From Anaerolineae bacterium (GTDB lineage: Bacteria > Chloroflexota > Anaerolineae > E26-bin7): a stretch of DNA of 6,104 nt. The position numbers and the translations under genes were made by a program. Numbering within the stretch: the first letter of the stretch is position 1; each line of letters starts with the position of its first letter. Below the pieces are notes generated by a model. It worked only from the letters and a program-made list of their open reading frames with translations, was not told the origin of the DNA and made no database searches. Where the stretch lies: NCBI GenBank assembly GCA_029933115.1, contig JAOZOT010000224.1, positions 1-6,104 on the forward strand. Reading direction: 5' to 3'. Positions 1-6,064 of the stretch are shown piece by piece.

Positions 1-80
1 CGCCCTCGGAGTGGGGCAGCCTGCCCAACCACGATTGAGTGCAGAGCTACCAGAGGGCTATTGCTTGGAAGGAAGAGCAA
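1..80 (+). other. 5' flank; possible 3' end of an upstream gene
   Basis: Too short to identify. Two readings are open. One frame from base 3 gives a tail ending SLPNHD and stops at TGA 36-38. Another frame from base 1 stops at TGA 82-84, overlapping the ATG at 81 in the ATGA arrangement common in operons. Neither tail is recognisable as a permease end, although a polar amino acid permease gene is what usually precedes an ATPase of the next gene's type. A Shine-Dalgarno sequence (AAGGA, 69-73) sits 7 nt before ATG 81. No promoter is apparent. Confidence 0.3.
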
Positions 81-851
81 ATGAAAGATACTAACGATGT
101 CATAATTGAGGTCAGAGACGTTTACAAGACTTTTCGTCGGGGCAACGTTGAAGCTCTGCGGGGGGTGAGCTTTGACGTCAAAAGGGGTGAAGTGGTGGTC
201 ATCATTGGTCCCAGCGGCTCAGGTAAGAGCACTCTTCTGCGTTGTATCAATCACCTGGAGACCATTGATAGAGGCCACATCATCGTGGACGGCATCGCCG
301 TGACTGATGCCAAGACCAACATCAATAAAGTGCGCGAAGAGGTAGGCATGGTCTTCCAGCAGTTCAACCTCTTCCCTCACCTTACCGCCTTAGAAAACAT
401 CACTCTAGCCCAGCGTGTTGTACGCAAGCGTTCACGGGAGGAAGCAGAAAGAATAGCCCACGAGCAACTGGCCAAGGTGGGCATCCCTGAGAAGGCAGAT
501 TCGTATCCGTCTCAACTCTCCGGCGGTCAACAGCAACGGGTGGCTATCGCCAGGGCCCTGGCTATGCAACCGAGGATCATGATGTTCGATGAGCCCACCT
601 CAGCTCTCGACCCGGAGATGATCAAAGAAGTGCTGGATGTGATGTTGGAACTGGCTCGGGAAGGGATGACCATGTTGGTGGTCTCCCACGAGATGGGCTT
701 TGTCAAGGAGGCCGCCGACCGTATCATCTTTATGGACGCCGGCAAAATCGTAGAGGAGATGACGCCCGCAGAGATGAAAGCAGCCACAGAAAATCCAGAT
801 TTGGCTAAGGAGGAGAGGACCCGACTATTCTTGAGCAAGATCCTCGTCTAA
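81..851 (+). CDS. glnQ: Polar amino acid ABC transporter ATP-binding protein (GlnQ/HisP type)
   Basis: Cytoplasmic ATPase subunit of a polar amino acid importer (PAAT family); it hydrolyses ATP to drive uptake through a membrane permease fed by a binding protein. The protein is 256 aa, about normal for the family. Motifs in order: Walker A GPSGSGKST (43-51), Q-loop VFQQFNLFPHLTALEN (from residue 91), signature LSGGQQQR (146-153), Walker B ending in FDEPTSALDP with catalytic Glu171, and switch His203 in VVSHEMGF. The FNLFPH and INKVREEVGMVFQ stretches are hallmarks of the GlnQ/HisP/ArtP group rather than LivF/G. ATG 81 is chosen over GTG 39 because it has AAGGA 7 nt upstream and because the 14 extra residues from GTG 39 look unlike the family. 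The gene symbol is a family label; the exact substrate (Gln, Glu, Arg, His, Cys) cannot be read from the ATPase. Its partners would lie left of the window, and the genes to the right belong to a different importer class. Confidence 0.93.
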   Translation: MKDTNDVIIEVRDVYKTFRRGNVEALRGVSFDVKRGEVVVIIGPSGSGKSTLLRCINHLETIDRGHIIVDGIAVTDAKTNINKVREEVGMVFQQFNLFPHLTALENITLAQRVVRKRSREEAERIAHEQLAKVGIPEKADSYPSQLSGGQQQRVAIARALAMQPRIMMFDEPTSALDPEMIKEVLDVMLELAREGMTMLVVSHEMGFVKEAADRIIFMDAGKIVEEMTPAEMKAATENPDLAKEERTRLFLSKILV

Positions 852-871
852 AGTCGTGACGGTGTACCGAC

Positions 872-986
872 AGCGTGTCTGAAAAATGCTCGTAGTGGCG
901 ACTTGAGTCGCTAATGACCGGTGCTCTGCGGCCAAAAACGACTGAAGTCGTTACTACGAGCGCCCCCCCGAATTTTCAGACACGCT
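872..986. repeat. 115-bp imperfect palindrome, MITE/REP-like element
   Basis: This is nearly one long hairpin. The outer arms are 872-885 (AGCGTGTCTGAAAA) and 973-986 (TTTTCAGACACGCT), a perfect 14-bp inverted repeat. After a small asymmetric gap containing a run of seven C (963-969), 888-896 (GCTCGTAGT) pairs with 953-961 (ACTACGAGC). Pairing then continues through two G-T wobbles and 899-904/945-950, one mismatch, and 906-910/939-943, leaving a loop at about 911-938. Each inner arm is itself a small palindrome (GCGACT-TG-AGTCGC; AACGACT-GA-AGTCGTT). There is no coding capacity. I see no clean target-site duplication; TACC occurs on both sides (865-868, 991-994) but not flush with the ends. 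It lies between the GlnQ-type gene and livH and could stop or damp transcription between them, but it has no trailing T-run. Confidence 0.75.
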
Positions 987-1010
987 CTGATACCAACCAA
1001 ATACTACCTG

Positions 1011-1020
1011 GGAAGGAGGG
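1011..1020 (+). promoter_or_regulatory. Strong ribosome binding site deciding the long livH start
   Basis: GGAAGGAGGG lies just before ATG 1024 (core AAGGAGG 1013-1019, 4 nt gap). It is one of the best Shine-Dalgarno matches in the window. Together with the unbroken frame it argues that livH is really translated from 1024 with its unusual N-terminal region, rather than only from the internal ATG at 1420. Confidence 0.75.
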
Positions 1021-1023
1021 AAG

Positions 1024-2376
1024 ATGCGTCAGCGTTTAGCACGGATTACAATCGTTGATCTGGTGGTATGGGGGATTGGCCTTGCCATTCTGGCCGTCGC
1101 CGTCTGGGGCGTGATAGCCACAGTGACCGCCAGAGCTGCCGCTGTGGACGGCTATGCCGTGCGCCAAGCCGATATCGCTCAGGCCAGCCAGGAAAAGCCG
1201 GTCCGACTGGCTGTTGTGGGAGCGCTGAAGCTCGGCGATATGCCCGATGTCAGGGTTAAAAAAGGCGTGGCGGTTCGCGTTGCGGCAGGAGCACGCCTGC
1301 CCCGGGGGGCCAACGTTGTGGTTCCCTTGGAGGACACGGACAAAGCCAGCTCCGCCAGGCGAGGGAGCAGTTCATCCGAAGAGGTGCTCATCTACAGGGC
1401 TGTGCCTCGGGGTGAAAATATGGGTCCTATATATGGAAAAGAGGACTGGATCTCTTTCTTCATTTTTGGATTGGCCCAGGGAGGCGTGTACGCTCTCATT
1501 GCTTTGGGCTACACTATGGTGTACGGGGTGCTGTTCATGATCAATTTCACCCACGGTGAGGTGTTTATGAGCGGGACCTACATCGCTTCTTATGTGGCCA
1601 ATGCCTTCGCCCGGTCCGGCTTCATGGACGAGCAGCCCATCATAGCCCTGCTCATCGTGTTCGCTGTGGCCATGACCGTGTCCACTTGCGTCGCCGTTGT
1701 GCTGGAACGGGTCGCTTACCGCCCTCTGCGCAAGGCCCCGCGTTTGGTGCCCCTCATCACCGCCATCGGCGCATCCTTTTTCCTCCAGTATGCCTTCGCC
1801 CGCCTGTTCGGCTCGGGTATGAAACGCTATCCCGACGTGAAGGCCCTCAGCGGCAGTTGGCAAATAGGGGAACTCAAGATTCTACACATCCACGTCATCG
1901 TCTTTGTGGCCGCTGTCCTGATGATGATCGGGCTCTATTGGTTCGTGCAGCGGACTAAAACGGGCAAGGCTATCCGCGCTGTGGCTGAGGATAAAGATGT
2001 GGCCGCTTTGATGGGCATTGATGTAGATCGGGCGATTGTGACTACCTTTGCTGTCGGGGCTGCCCTGGCCGGCGCGGCCGGCGTGCTCTTTGCCCTCTAC
2101 AACAAGCAGGTCACCCACACGATGGGCTTTATGCCGGGCATCAAAGCTTTCACCGCCGCCGTCCTGGGGGGGATCGGCAATATCCCCGGGGCCATGTTCG
2201 GGGGGTTGTTCCTCGGCATTTTTGAGACGATAGGTCCTACACTCTTCTTCGACGGGTTGGGAGTCCCCAGCCCCAGTCAATTGAAGGATGTTATCGCCTT
2301 TACCATGTTGGTGGTCATTCTCATCTTTCGGCCTACCGGTATCATGGGTGAGGTTCTGACTGAGAAGAAGGCATAA
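1024..2376 (+). CDS. livH: Branched-chain amino acid ABC permease LivH with N-terminal TM and MoeA-like module
   Basis: One of two membrane subunits of a LIV-type (HAAT) importer. The protein is 450 aa against about 290-310 for ordinary LivH. Residues 1-10 are basic and 11-33 are one hydrophobic membrane segment. Residues 39 to about 140 resemble the N-terminal region of MoeA: VDGYAVR (41-47), PVRLAVVG (59-66), GVAVRVAAGARLPRGANVVV (81-100), LEDTD (102-106) and VPRGEN (128-132), in MoeA order and spacing. The MoeA molybdopterin-binding (MogA-like) domain is absent. The ordinary LivH core begins near residue 141: GLAQGGVYALIALGYTMVYG (149-168), INFTHGEVFM (173-182), cytoplasmic coupling loop TGKAIRAVAEDKDVAALMGI (313-332), and GGIGNIPGAMFGG (382-394). 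A second possible start is ATG 1420 (Met133), with GGGGTGA 4 nt upstream; it would give a normal 318-aa LivH. livM follows after 26 nt. The LivH assignment is firm, the MoeA resemblance strong by eye, and the role of that module unknown. Confidence 0.92.
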   Translation: MRQRLARITIVDLVVWGIGLAILAVAVWGVIATVTARAAAVDGYAVRQADIAQASQEKPVRLAVVGALKLGDMPDVRVKKGVAVRVAAGARLPRGANVVVPLEDTDKASSARRGSSSSEEVLIYRAVPRGENMGPIYGKEDWISFFIFGLAQGGVYALIALGYTMVYGVLFMINFTHGEVFMSGTYIASYVANAFARSGFMDEQPIIALLIVFAVAMTVSTCVAVVLERVAYRPLRKAPRLVPLITAIGASFFLQYAFARLFGSGMKRYPDVKALSGSWQIGELKILHIHVIVFVAAVLMMIGLYWFVQRTKTGKAIRAVAEDKDVAALMGIDVDRAIVTTFAVGAALAGAAGVLFALYNKQVTHTMGFMPGIKAFTAAVLGGIGNIPGAMFGGLFLGIFETIGPTLFFDGLGVPSPSQLKDVIAFTMLVVILIFRPTGIMGEVLTEKKA

Positions 2377-2402
2377 CGAGAAAAGAAGGGGTGTGGTAAA
2401 AA

Positions 2403-4277
2403 ATGAGCGAATTGCGCAATGCGGTGATAACGAGTGTAAGGACGGGCCTCATTTTGGGTGTAGTTGCCATATTTGTGGCCCTGATGGGCATTGTTGTGGA
2501 CTTTAATGAGTTGGACGTTATCGGCGATGTGATCGGCCTGGGGCATACCATATTGCTCCTGATTGGGGTGGCAGTCGGTTACGTCACCCTCAGAGGTAGG
2601 GAGAAACACAGCTATCCCGAAGCAGGACTCATGGGGGCTATTGCCGGCCTTGTGACGGGAGTAATGTTGGCTCTGCTGGTCCTGCTCATTCACAATGTCA
2701 ACGTGAGACCTGTGTTCGTCAACGCTACCGAGGTCCTGGTCGCCGCGCTCACTTTCAATCAGAGCCTTGGCCCTGGGATAGCCCTCCTCCTGGTCGTGGG
2801 CCTCATTCTCGGGGTACTGGGGAGTGTTCTCAAGCAGTTGGCGCCCCGTGTTCGAGGCCCTATTTTGACCGGCCTGATGGTGGTGTTGCTGTGCGGCATT
2901 CTGCAGGAAATGTTTGTAGCCATTCTGCGCAACTTTGCTTTGCCAGAGGGGTTCATTCGCTTCTTCTTCTACAGGGAGGGACTCACGCCACTCGGCGCGA
3001 TTTCCCTTTTTACTTTTACAGTGGTTGTTAGCATCGCGCGGCCCTACCTCGGCCCTGCTATCAGGCGTTTCTACGACCAACTCAGCCCCACGGGGAAGAC
3101 TGTGGTAGGTGCGGTGGTGCTTCTCGCTGTGGCCATCCTGATAACGTTGGTATTCCTGCGCTTGCCTATTCCGATCCCGGAGACCGTGGGCAAGTCCGTC
3201 CAGGCGGCTTCTGTATTCTGCCTGCTGGGTCTGCTGCCGGCTGCTGTGGTGTGGCTCGTGACTTCATCATCGCGTCGGGAGCCTGCTCAGCGGGGCAGGT
3301 TGTTGCTCCGTGGCTCCCTGGTCAGTATGGGCGTTTTCGTCCTGGCCACGCTGCCCTTCATGGTCGGATTGTATTGGAGTGATGTCTTTGACAACTTTGG
3401 GCTCTATGTCCTCATGGGGTTGGGGCTCAACATCGTGGTCGGTTTCGCCGGGCTGTTGGACCTGGGCTACGTGGCCTTTTTCGCCATCGGCGCTTATACG
3501 GCCGGCTTGCTCACCTCGATGAGGTCATCGTTAGCTTGGGGATGGTCTTTCTGGGCAGCGTGGCCCGTCGCCTTACTTTTCGCCGCTATGGCCGGCATCA
3601 TCCTGGGCATCCCTGTATTGCGTATGCGCGGTGATTACCTGGCCATCGTCACCCTCGGCTTCGGCGAGATCATCCGCGTCCTGGCTCTCTCGGACCTGCT
3701 GAAGCCTTACTTTGGAGGAGCTCAGGGCATCCTGGAAATTCCCAAACCTGTCATCGGAGGGATGACACTGCTGACCTCGCAGCACCTCTACTATCTGATC
3801 TTACTGGGATGCCTGGCCGCCGTCTTTGTATCCTGGCGGCTGAGCGACTCACGGGTTGGTCGGGCCTGGATCGCCATACGTGAGGACGAGGACGTGGCTG
3901 AGGCGATGGGCATCAACCTGGTGAAATATAAACTGATGGCTTTCGCTATTGGAGCTTTGCTTTCTGGGGTTAGTGGGGCCATCTTTGCCTCCAAGTTGAG
4001 TTCAATCTACCCCCACAGCTTCAACCTGATTATCTCGGTCAACGTCCTGTGCTTGATCATTGTCGGTGGTGTAGCCAGCATCCCGGGTGTGGTCGTGGGG
4101 GCGTTTGCCATGCTCTTCCTGCCCGAGGTCCTGCGCTTTGCCGCCGAGTACCGTTACTTGATGTACGGCGCGGCCTTGGTGGTAATGATGCTGGTCAAGC
4201 CCGATGGCCTCTGGCCGGCAGAACGACGTCGGCGAGAGCTTCGCGCCGAAGCAGAAATGGCTGAGGAGGCAGCATAG
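2403..4277 (+). CDS. livM: Branched-chain amino acid ABC permease LivM with long N-terminal membrane extension
   Basis: Second membrane subunit of the LIV-type importer, pairing with LivH. The protein is 624 aa against roughly 300-425 for usual LivM. The canonical part is about 305-600: DNFGLYVLMGLGLNIVVGFA (330-349), LLDLGYVAFFAIGAYT (351-366), VLRMRGDYLAIVTLGFGEII (405-424), the coupling loop around SRVGRAWIAIREDEDVAEAM (483-502), GGVASIPGVVVGA (555-567), and the C-terminal KPDGLWP (599-605) followed by a charged tail. Residues 1-300 are extra and very hydrophobic, with likely membrane segments near 14-33, 43-63, 76-97, 122-142, 153-174, 196-215, 231-252 and 268-288. No motif I recognise lies in this part. 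I see no Shine-Dalgarno near Met309, so the extension appears to be part of the protein. The start ATG 2403 has GAAGGGG upstream (2385-2391). The stop is 1 nt before livG. Confidence 0.93.
   Translation: MSELRNAVITSVRTGLILGVVAIFVALMGIVVDFNELDVIGDVIGLGHTILLLIGVAVGYVTLRGREKHSYPEAGLMGAIAGLVTGVMLALLVLLIHNVNVRPVFVNATEVLVAALTFNQSLGPGIALLLVVGLILGVLGSVLKQLAPRVRGPILTGLMVVLLCGILQEMFVAILRNFALPEGFIRFFFYREGLTPLGAISLFTFTVVVSIARPYLGPAIRRFYDQLSPTGKTVVGAVVLLAVAILITLVFLRLPIPIPETVGKSVQAASVFCLLGLLPAAVVWLVTSSSRREPAQRGRLLLRGSLVSMGVFVLATLPFMVGLYWSDVFDNFGLYVLMGLGLNIVVGFAGLLDLGYVAFFAIGAYTAGLLTSMRSSLAWGWSFWAAWPVALLFAAMAGIILGIPVLRMRGDYLAIVTLGFGEIIRVLALSDLLKPYFGGAQGILEIPKPVIGGMTLLTSQHLYYLILLGCLAAVFVSWRLSDSRVGRAWIAIREDEDVAEAMGINLVKYKLMAFAIGALLSGVSGAIFASKLSSIYPHSFNLIISVNVLCLIIVGGVASIPGVVVGAFAMLFLPEVLRFAAEYRYLMYGAALVVMMLVKPDGLWPAERRRRELRAEAEMAEEAA
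4263..4269 (+). promoter_or_regulatory. Ribosome binding site deciding the livG start
   Basis: GAGGAGG lies inside the last codons of livM, 9 nt before ATG 4279. It supports 4279 as the livG start over the upstream in-frame ATG at 4204. That upstream start would add 25 residues lying over the livM 3' end and unlike any ABC ATPase N-terminus. Confidence 0.75.
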
Positions 4278-4278
4278 A

Positions 4279-5052
4279 ATGGCTACGATTCTCAAGGCGC
4301 ACAAAGTGACCAAACGCTTCGGCGGGCTGGTAGCAGTGCACGAATTTGACCTCGACATCGAGGAAAGAATGATCGCCAGCCTCATCGGCCCCAACGGGGC
4401 CGGCAAGACCACCTTCTTCAATTGCGTGACGGGTTTCTACGTCCCTGAGGAGGGCCAAATCCAGTTCAATGGCACAAACCTGGTGGGCCTCTCCCCCGAC
4501 CGCATCACCTCTTTGGGCATTGGCCGTACCTATCAGAACATCCGTCTGTTCCAGAACATGACCGCCATCGAGAATATCCTGGTCGGTCAGCACTACCGGC
4601 TTCGGGCCGGCGTCCTGGGGGCCATCCTCCGTGACCCCGGCACACGGCGAGAAGAGGAGAAAGCTCAGGAAGAAGCCTTAAAAATGTTGGAATTTGTGGG
4701 GCTGCAAGGCAAGGGTGACTTTTTGGCCAAGAACTTGCCTTATGGCGACCAGCGGCGGCTGGAGATTGCACGAGCCCTGGCGGCCCATCCCAAGCTGCTG
4801 TTGCTGGACGAACCAACGGCCGGGATGAACCCTCAGGAGACTCGTGAGTTGATGGCTTTTATCCAACGGCTTCGGAACGAGTTGGGCTTGACCATTTTCC
4901 TCATCGAGCATGACATGAGAGTGGTAATGGGTATCTCTGACCGGGTGACGGTGCTGGACTATGGGGTCAAAATCGCCGAAGGCACGCCGGCTGAGATACA
5001 AAGGAATCCCAGAGTGATCGAGGCCTATCTGGGTAGAAAGAAGGTGGCGTGA
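4279..5052 (+). CDS. livG: Branched-chain amino acid ABC transporter ATP-binding protein LivG
   Basis: One of two cytoplasmic ATPases of the LIV importer. The protein is 257 aa, normal for LivG. It starts TILKAHKVTKRFGGLVAV, the standard LivG opening. Motifs: Walker A GPNGAGKTT (37-45), TGFYVPEEG (51-59), Q-loop GRTYQNIRLFQNMTAIEN (82-99), the LivG-style signature LPYGDQRRLEIARAL (153-167) with P-Y-G-D in place of S-G-G-Q, Walker B LLLLDEPTAGMNP (173-185) with Glu178, and switch His211 in IEHDM. The insertion around 106-133 (RLRAGVLGAILRDPGTRREE) and the C-terminal EAYLG (248-252) are family features. The D-loop reads AGMNP, which is normal for LivG. The gene begins 1 nt after livM and ends 1 nt before livF, indicating translational coupling in one operon. 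Confidence 0.96.
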   Translation: MATILKAHKVTKRFGGLVAVHEFDLDIEERMIASLIGPNGAGKTTFFNCVTGFYVPEEGQIQFNGTNLVGLSPDRITSLGIGRTYQNIRLFQNMTAIENILVGQHYRLRAGVLGAILRDPGTRREEEKAQEEALKMLEFVGLQGKGDFLAKNLPYGDQRRLEIARALAAHPKLLLLDEPTAGMNPQETRELMAFIQRLRNELGLTIFLIEHDMRVVMGISDRVTVLDYGVKIAEGTPAEIQRNPRVIEAYLGRKKVA

Positions 5053-5053
5053 G

Positions 5054-5767
5054 ATGGCAATGCTGGAAGTAGACAACATTGACACTTATTATGGTAACAT
5101 CCGCGCTTTGAAAGGCGTTTCTCTCTCGGTGGATGAGGGCGAGATTGTGACCCTCATTGGAGCCAACGGGGCGGGTAAAAGCACCACCCTCAATACCATT
5201 AGTGGGTTGCTGAAACCGCGCAGAGGGGGTGTCTACCTGGACGGAGAGCCTATCCACGAGTTGCCGCCCCATGTGATCGTGGCCAAGGGTATCTCCCAGT
5301 CCCCTGAAGGACGCAAGGTTTTCAGCCGCCTGACAGTGATGGAAAACCTGGAAATGGGGGCTTTTACCCGCACCGACAAGGCCGGTATCGCCCGTGACCT
5401 GGAAAGAGTGTTCACCCTCTTCCCTCGCCTGAAGGAGCGAGCCAACCAGGTGGGTGGTACACTCAGCGGTGGGGAGCAGCAAATGCTCTCCATGGGCCGG
5501 GCGCTGATGGCTCGTCCTCGAGTGCTTTTATTGGACGAACCCTCTATGGGTCTGGCTCCTATTCTGGTCGAAAGCATCTTCGAGACCATTCAGGAAATCA
5601 ACAGGGAGGGAACGACCATCCTGCTGGTGGAGCAGAATGCCCTGATGGCCCTGTCCATAGCCCATAGAGGCTATGTCCTGCAGACAGGAGAGATTGTGCT
5701 TCACGATACGGCGGAGAACTTGCAGAAGAACGAGATGGTGCGCAAGGCTTATCTGGGGGAGGAATAG
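5054..5767 (+). CDS. livF: Branched-chain amino acid ABC transporter ATP-binding protein LivF
   Basis: Second cytoplasmic ATPase of the LIV importer, expected to form a heterodimer with LivG. The protein is 237 aa, standard length. Motifs: LEVDNIDTYYGNIRALKGVS near the N-terminus, Walker A GANGAGKST (36-44), Q-loop GISQSPEGRKVFSRLTVMEN (79-98), signature LSGGEQQMLSMGRAL (137-151), Walker B VLLLDEPSMGLAP (157-169) with Glu162, and VEQNA (192-196). The usual switch His is Gln194 here, which is normal for LivF and not a defect. It ends KAYLGEE. ATG 5054 has AAGGTGG (5041-5047) 6 nt upstream, embedded in the livG 3' end. No terminator hairpin follows the stop; the next promoter begins 14 nt later. 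Confidence 0.96.
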   Translation: MAMLEVDNIDTYYGNIRALKGVSLSVDEGEIVTLIGANGAGKSTTLNTISGLLKPRRGGVYLDGEPIHELPPHVIVAKGISQSPEGRKVFSRLTVMENLEMGAFTRTDKAGIARDLERVFTLFPRLKERANQVGGTLSGGEQQMLSMGRALMARPRVLLLDEPSMGLAPILVESIFETIQEINREGTTILLVEQNALMALSIAHRGYVLQTGEIVLHDTAENLQKNEMVRKAYLGEE

Positions 5768-5780
5768 AGCACGCAGAATC

Positions 5781-5809
5781 TTGACAAAGTTCTTTCTATC
5801 TACTATAAT
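5781..5809 (+). promoter_or_regulatory. Perfect consensus sigma-70 type promoter
   Basis: TTGACA at 5781-5786 and TATAAT at 5804-5809 are separated by exactly 17 nt, so both hexamers and the spacer are ideal. Transcription would start at about 5815-5818. The promoter lies 14 nt after the livF stop and points at the partial gene starting at 6065, leaving a 5' UTR of about 250 nt. Such an unmodified consensus predicts strong, largely constitutive initiation, which suits a binding protein needed in excess over its permease. Confidence 0.85.
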
Positions 5810-5815
5810 TAGTCA

Positions 5816-6064
5816 TTGTCAGGGTTATCTTTCTCAAATGTACTACTCACCCTCCTGCAGATTTGTGCCTCGACCGGAGGTTGAATCTCGCAAATGTCGT
5901 CAACGTAGTCGCGGGAGGGTAAGCTGAGTTCTGAATGAAAGGGGGTGATCGGCCTTTCTACAGCGATACTTCACTCTGTATACTCACCTCAACTTTGCTA
6001 AAGGGTTGGGCACCCGGCATGGGACCTAACACAAAAAGTGGTAAAGGACAGGAGGAGATAGAAA
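5816..6064 (+). ncRNA. Structured 5' leader RNA (candidate cis-regulatory element)
   Basis: This is about 250 nt between the promoter and the next gene, with no convincing protein-coding frame. Stems visible by eye: a long stem of 5845-5858 with 5911-5929 (14 pairs, one G-U, a 5-nt bulge at 5921-5925); inside it 5861-5867 with 5889-5895 and CCTC 5868-5871 with GAGG 5877-5880. A second hairpin has GGTGA 5944-5948 with TCACC 5984-5988, enclosing TACAG 5959-5963 with CTGTA 5976-5980. A third has 6005-6010 with 6025-6030, enclosing CCC 6013-6015 with GGG 6021-6023. None is followed by a T-run, so a terminator is unlikely. CCTCCTG 5851-5857 is also fully complementary to CAGGAGG 6049-6055 at the ribosome binding site. 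I cannot match it to a known riboswitch class; no folding program or covariance search was run. Confidence 0.45.
6050..6056 (+). promoter_or_regulatory. Ribosome binding site for the truncated gene
   Basis: AGGAGGA lies about 8 nt before GTG 6065. It is the strongest Shine-Dalgarno in the region and picks out GTG as the start. Its core is complementary to leader bases 5851-5857. Confidence 0.7.

Noticed and set aside
39..80. GTG 39 as the start of the GlnQ-type ATPase
   Set aside because: No Shine-Dalgarno before it, 14 extra residues unlike the family, and a good ribosome site before ATG 81.
1144..1446. Reading the operon as a molybdate transporter or a moeA gene because of the MoeA-like stretch
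   Set aside because: Only the N-terminal MoeA region is present, without the molybdopterin-binding domain, and all four liv proteins carry clear LIV-family motifs rather than ModABC ones.
4204..4278. ATG 4204 as the start of livG
   Set aside because: It would overlap livM by 74 nt and add a peptide unlike ABC ATPases; GAGGAGG before ATG 4279 fits better.
1024..5767. Urea transporter (UrtBCDE) instead of LIV
   Set aside because: The related Urt proteins share the fold, and UrtB is also long, but the YALIALGYTMVYG and INFTHGEVFM motifs, the LivG LPYGDQRR signature and the LivF GANGAGKST/EGRKVF motifs read as Liv. The true substrate could still differ.
5054..5767. Loss of the switch histidine in LivF (Gln194) as a defect
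   Set aside because: VEQN is the normal LivF sequence at this position.
5838..5927. 29-codon frame ATG 5838-TGA 5927 (MYYSPSCRFVP...) as a leader peptide
   Set aside because: No well-spaced ribosome site, and Arg-rich rather than Leu/Ile/Val-rich; it coincides with the predicted RNA stem.
5945..6001. 18-codon GTG frame with several Leu/Ile codons as an attenuator peptide
   Set aside because: The only SD-like bases overlap or abut the GTG, there is no run of Leu/Ile/Val codons, and no terminator follows.
6000..6031. T-box riboswitch, from AAAGGGTTGGGCACCCGG resembling the T-box core
   Set aside because: The conserved AGGGTGGNACCGCG is not matched without insertions, no stem I AGUA/GA motifs were found, and there is no terminator.
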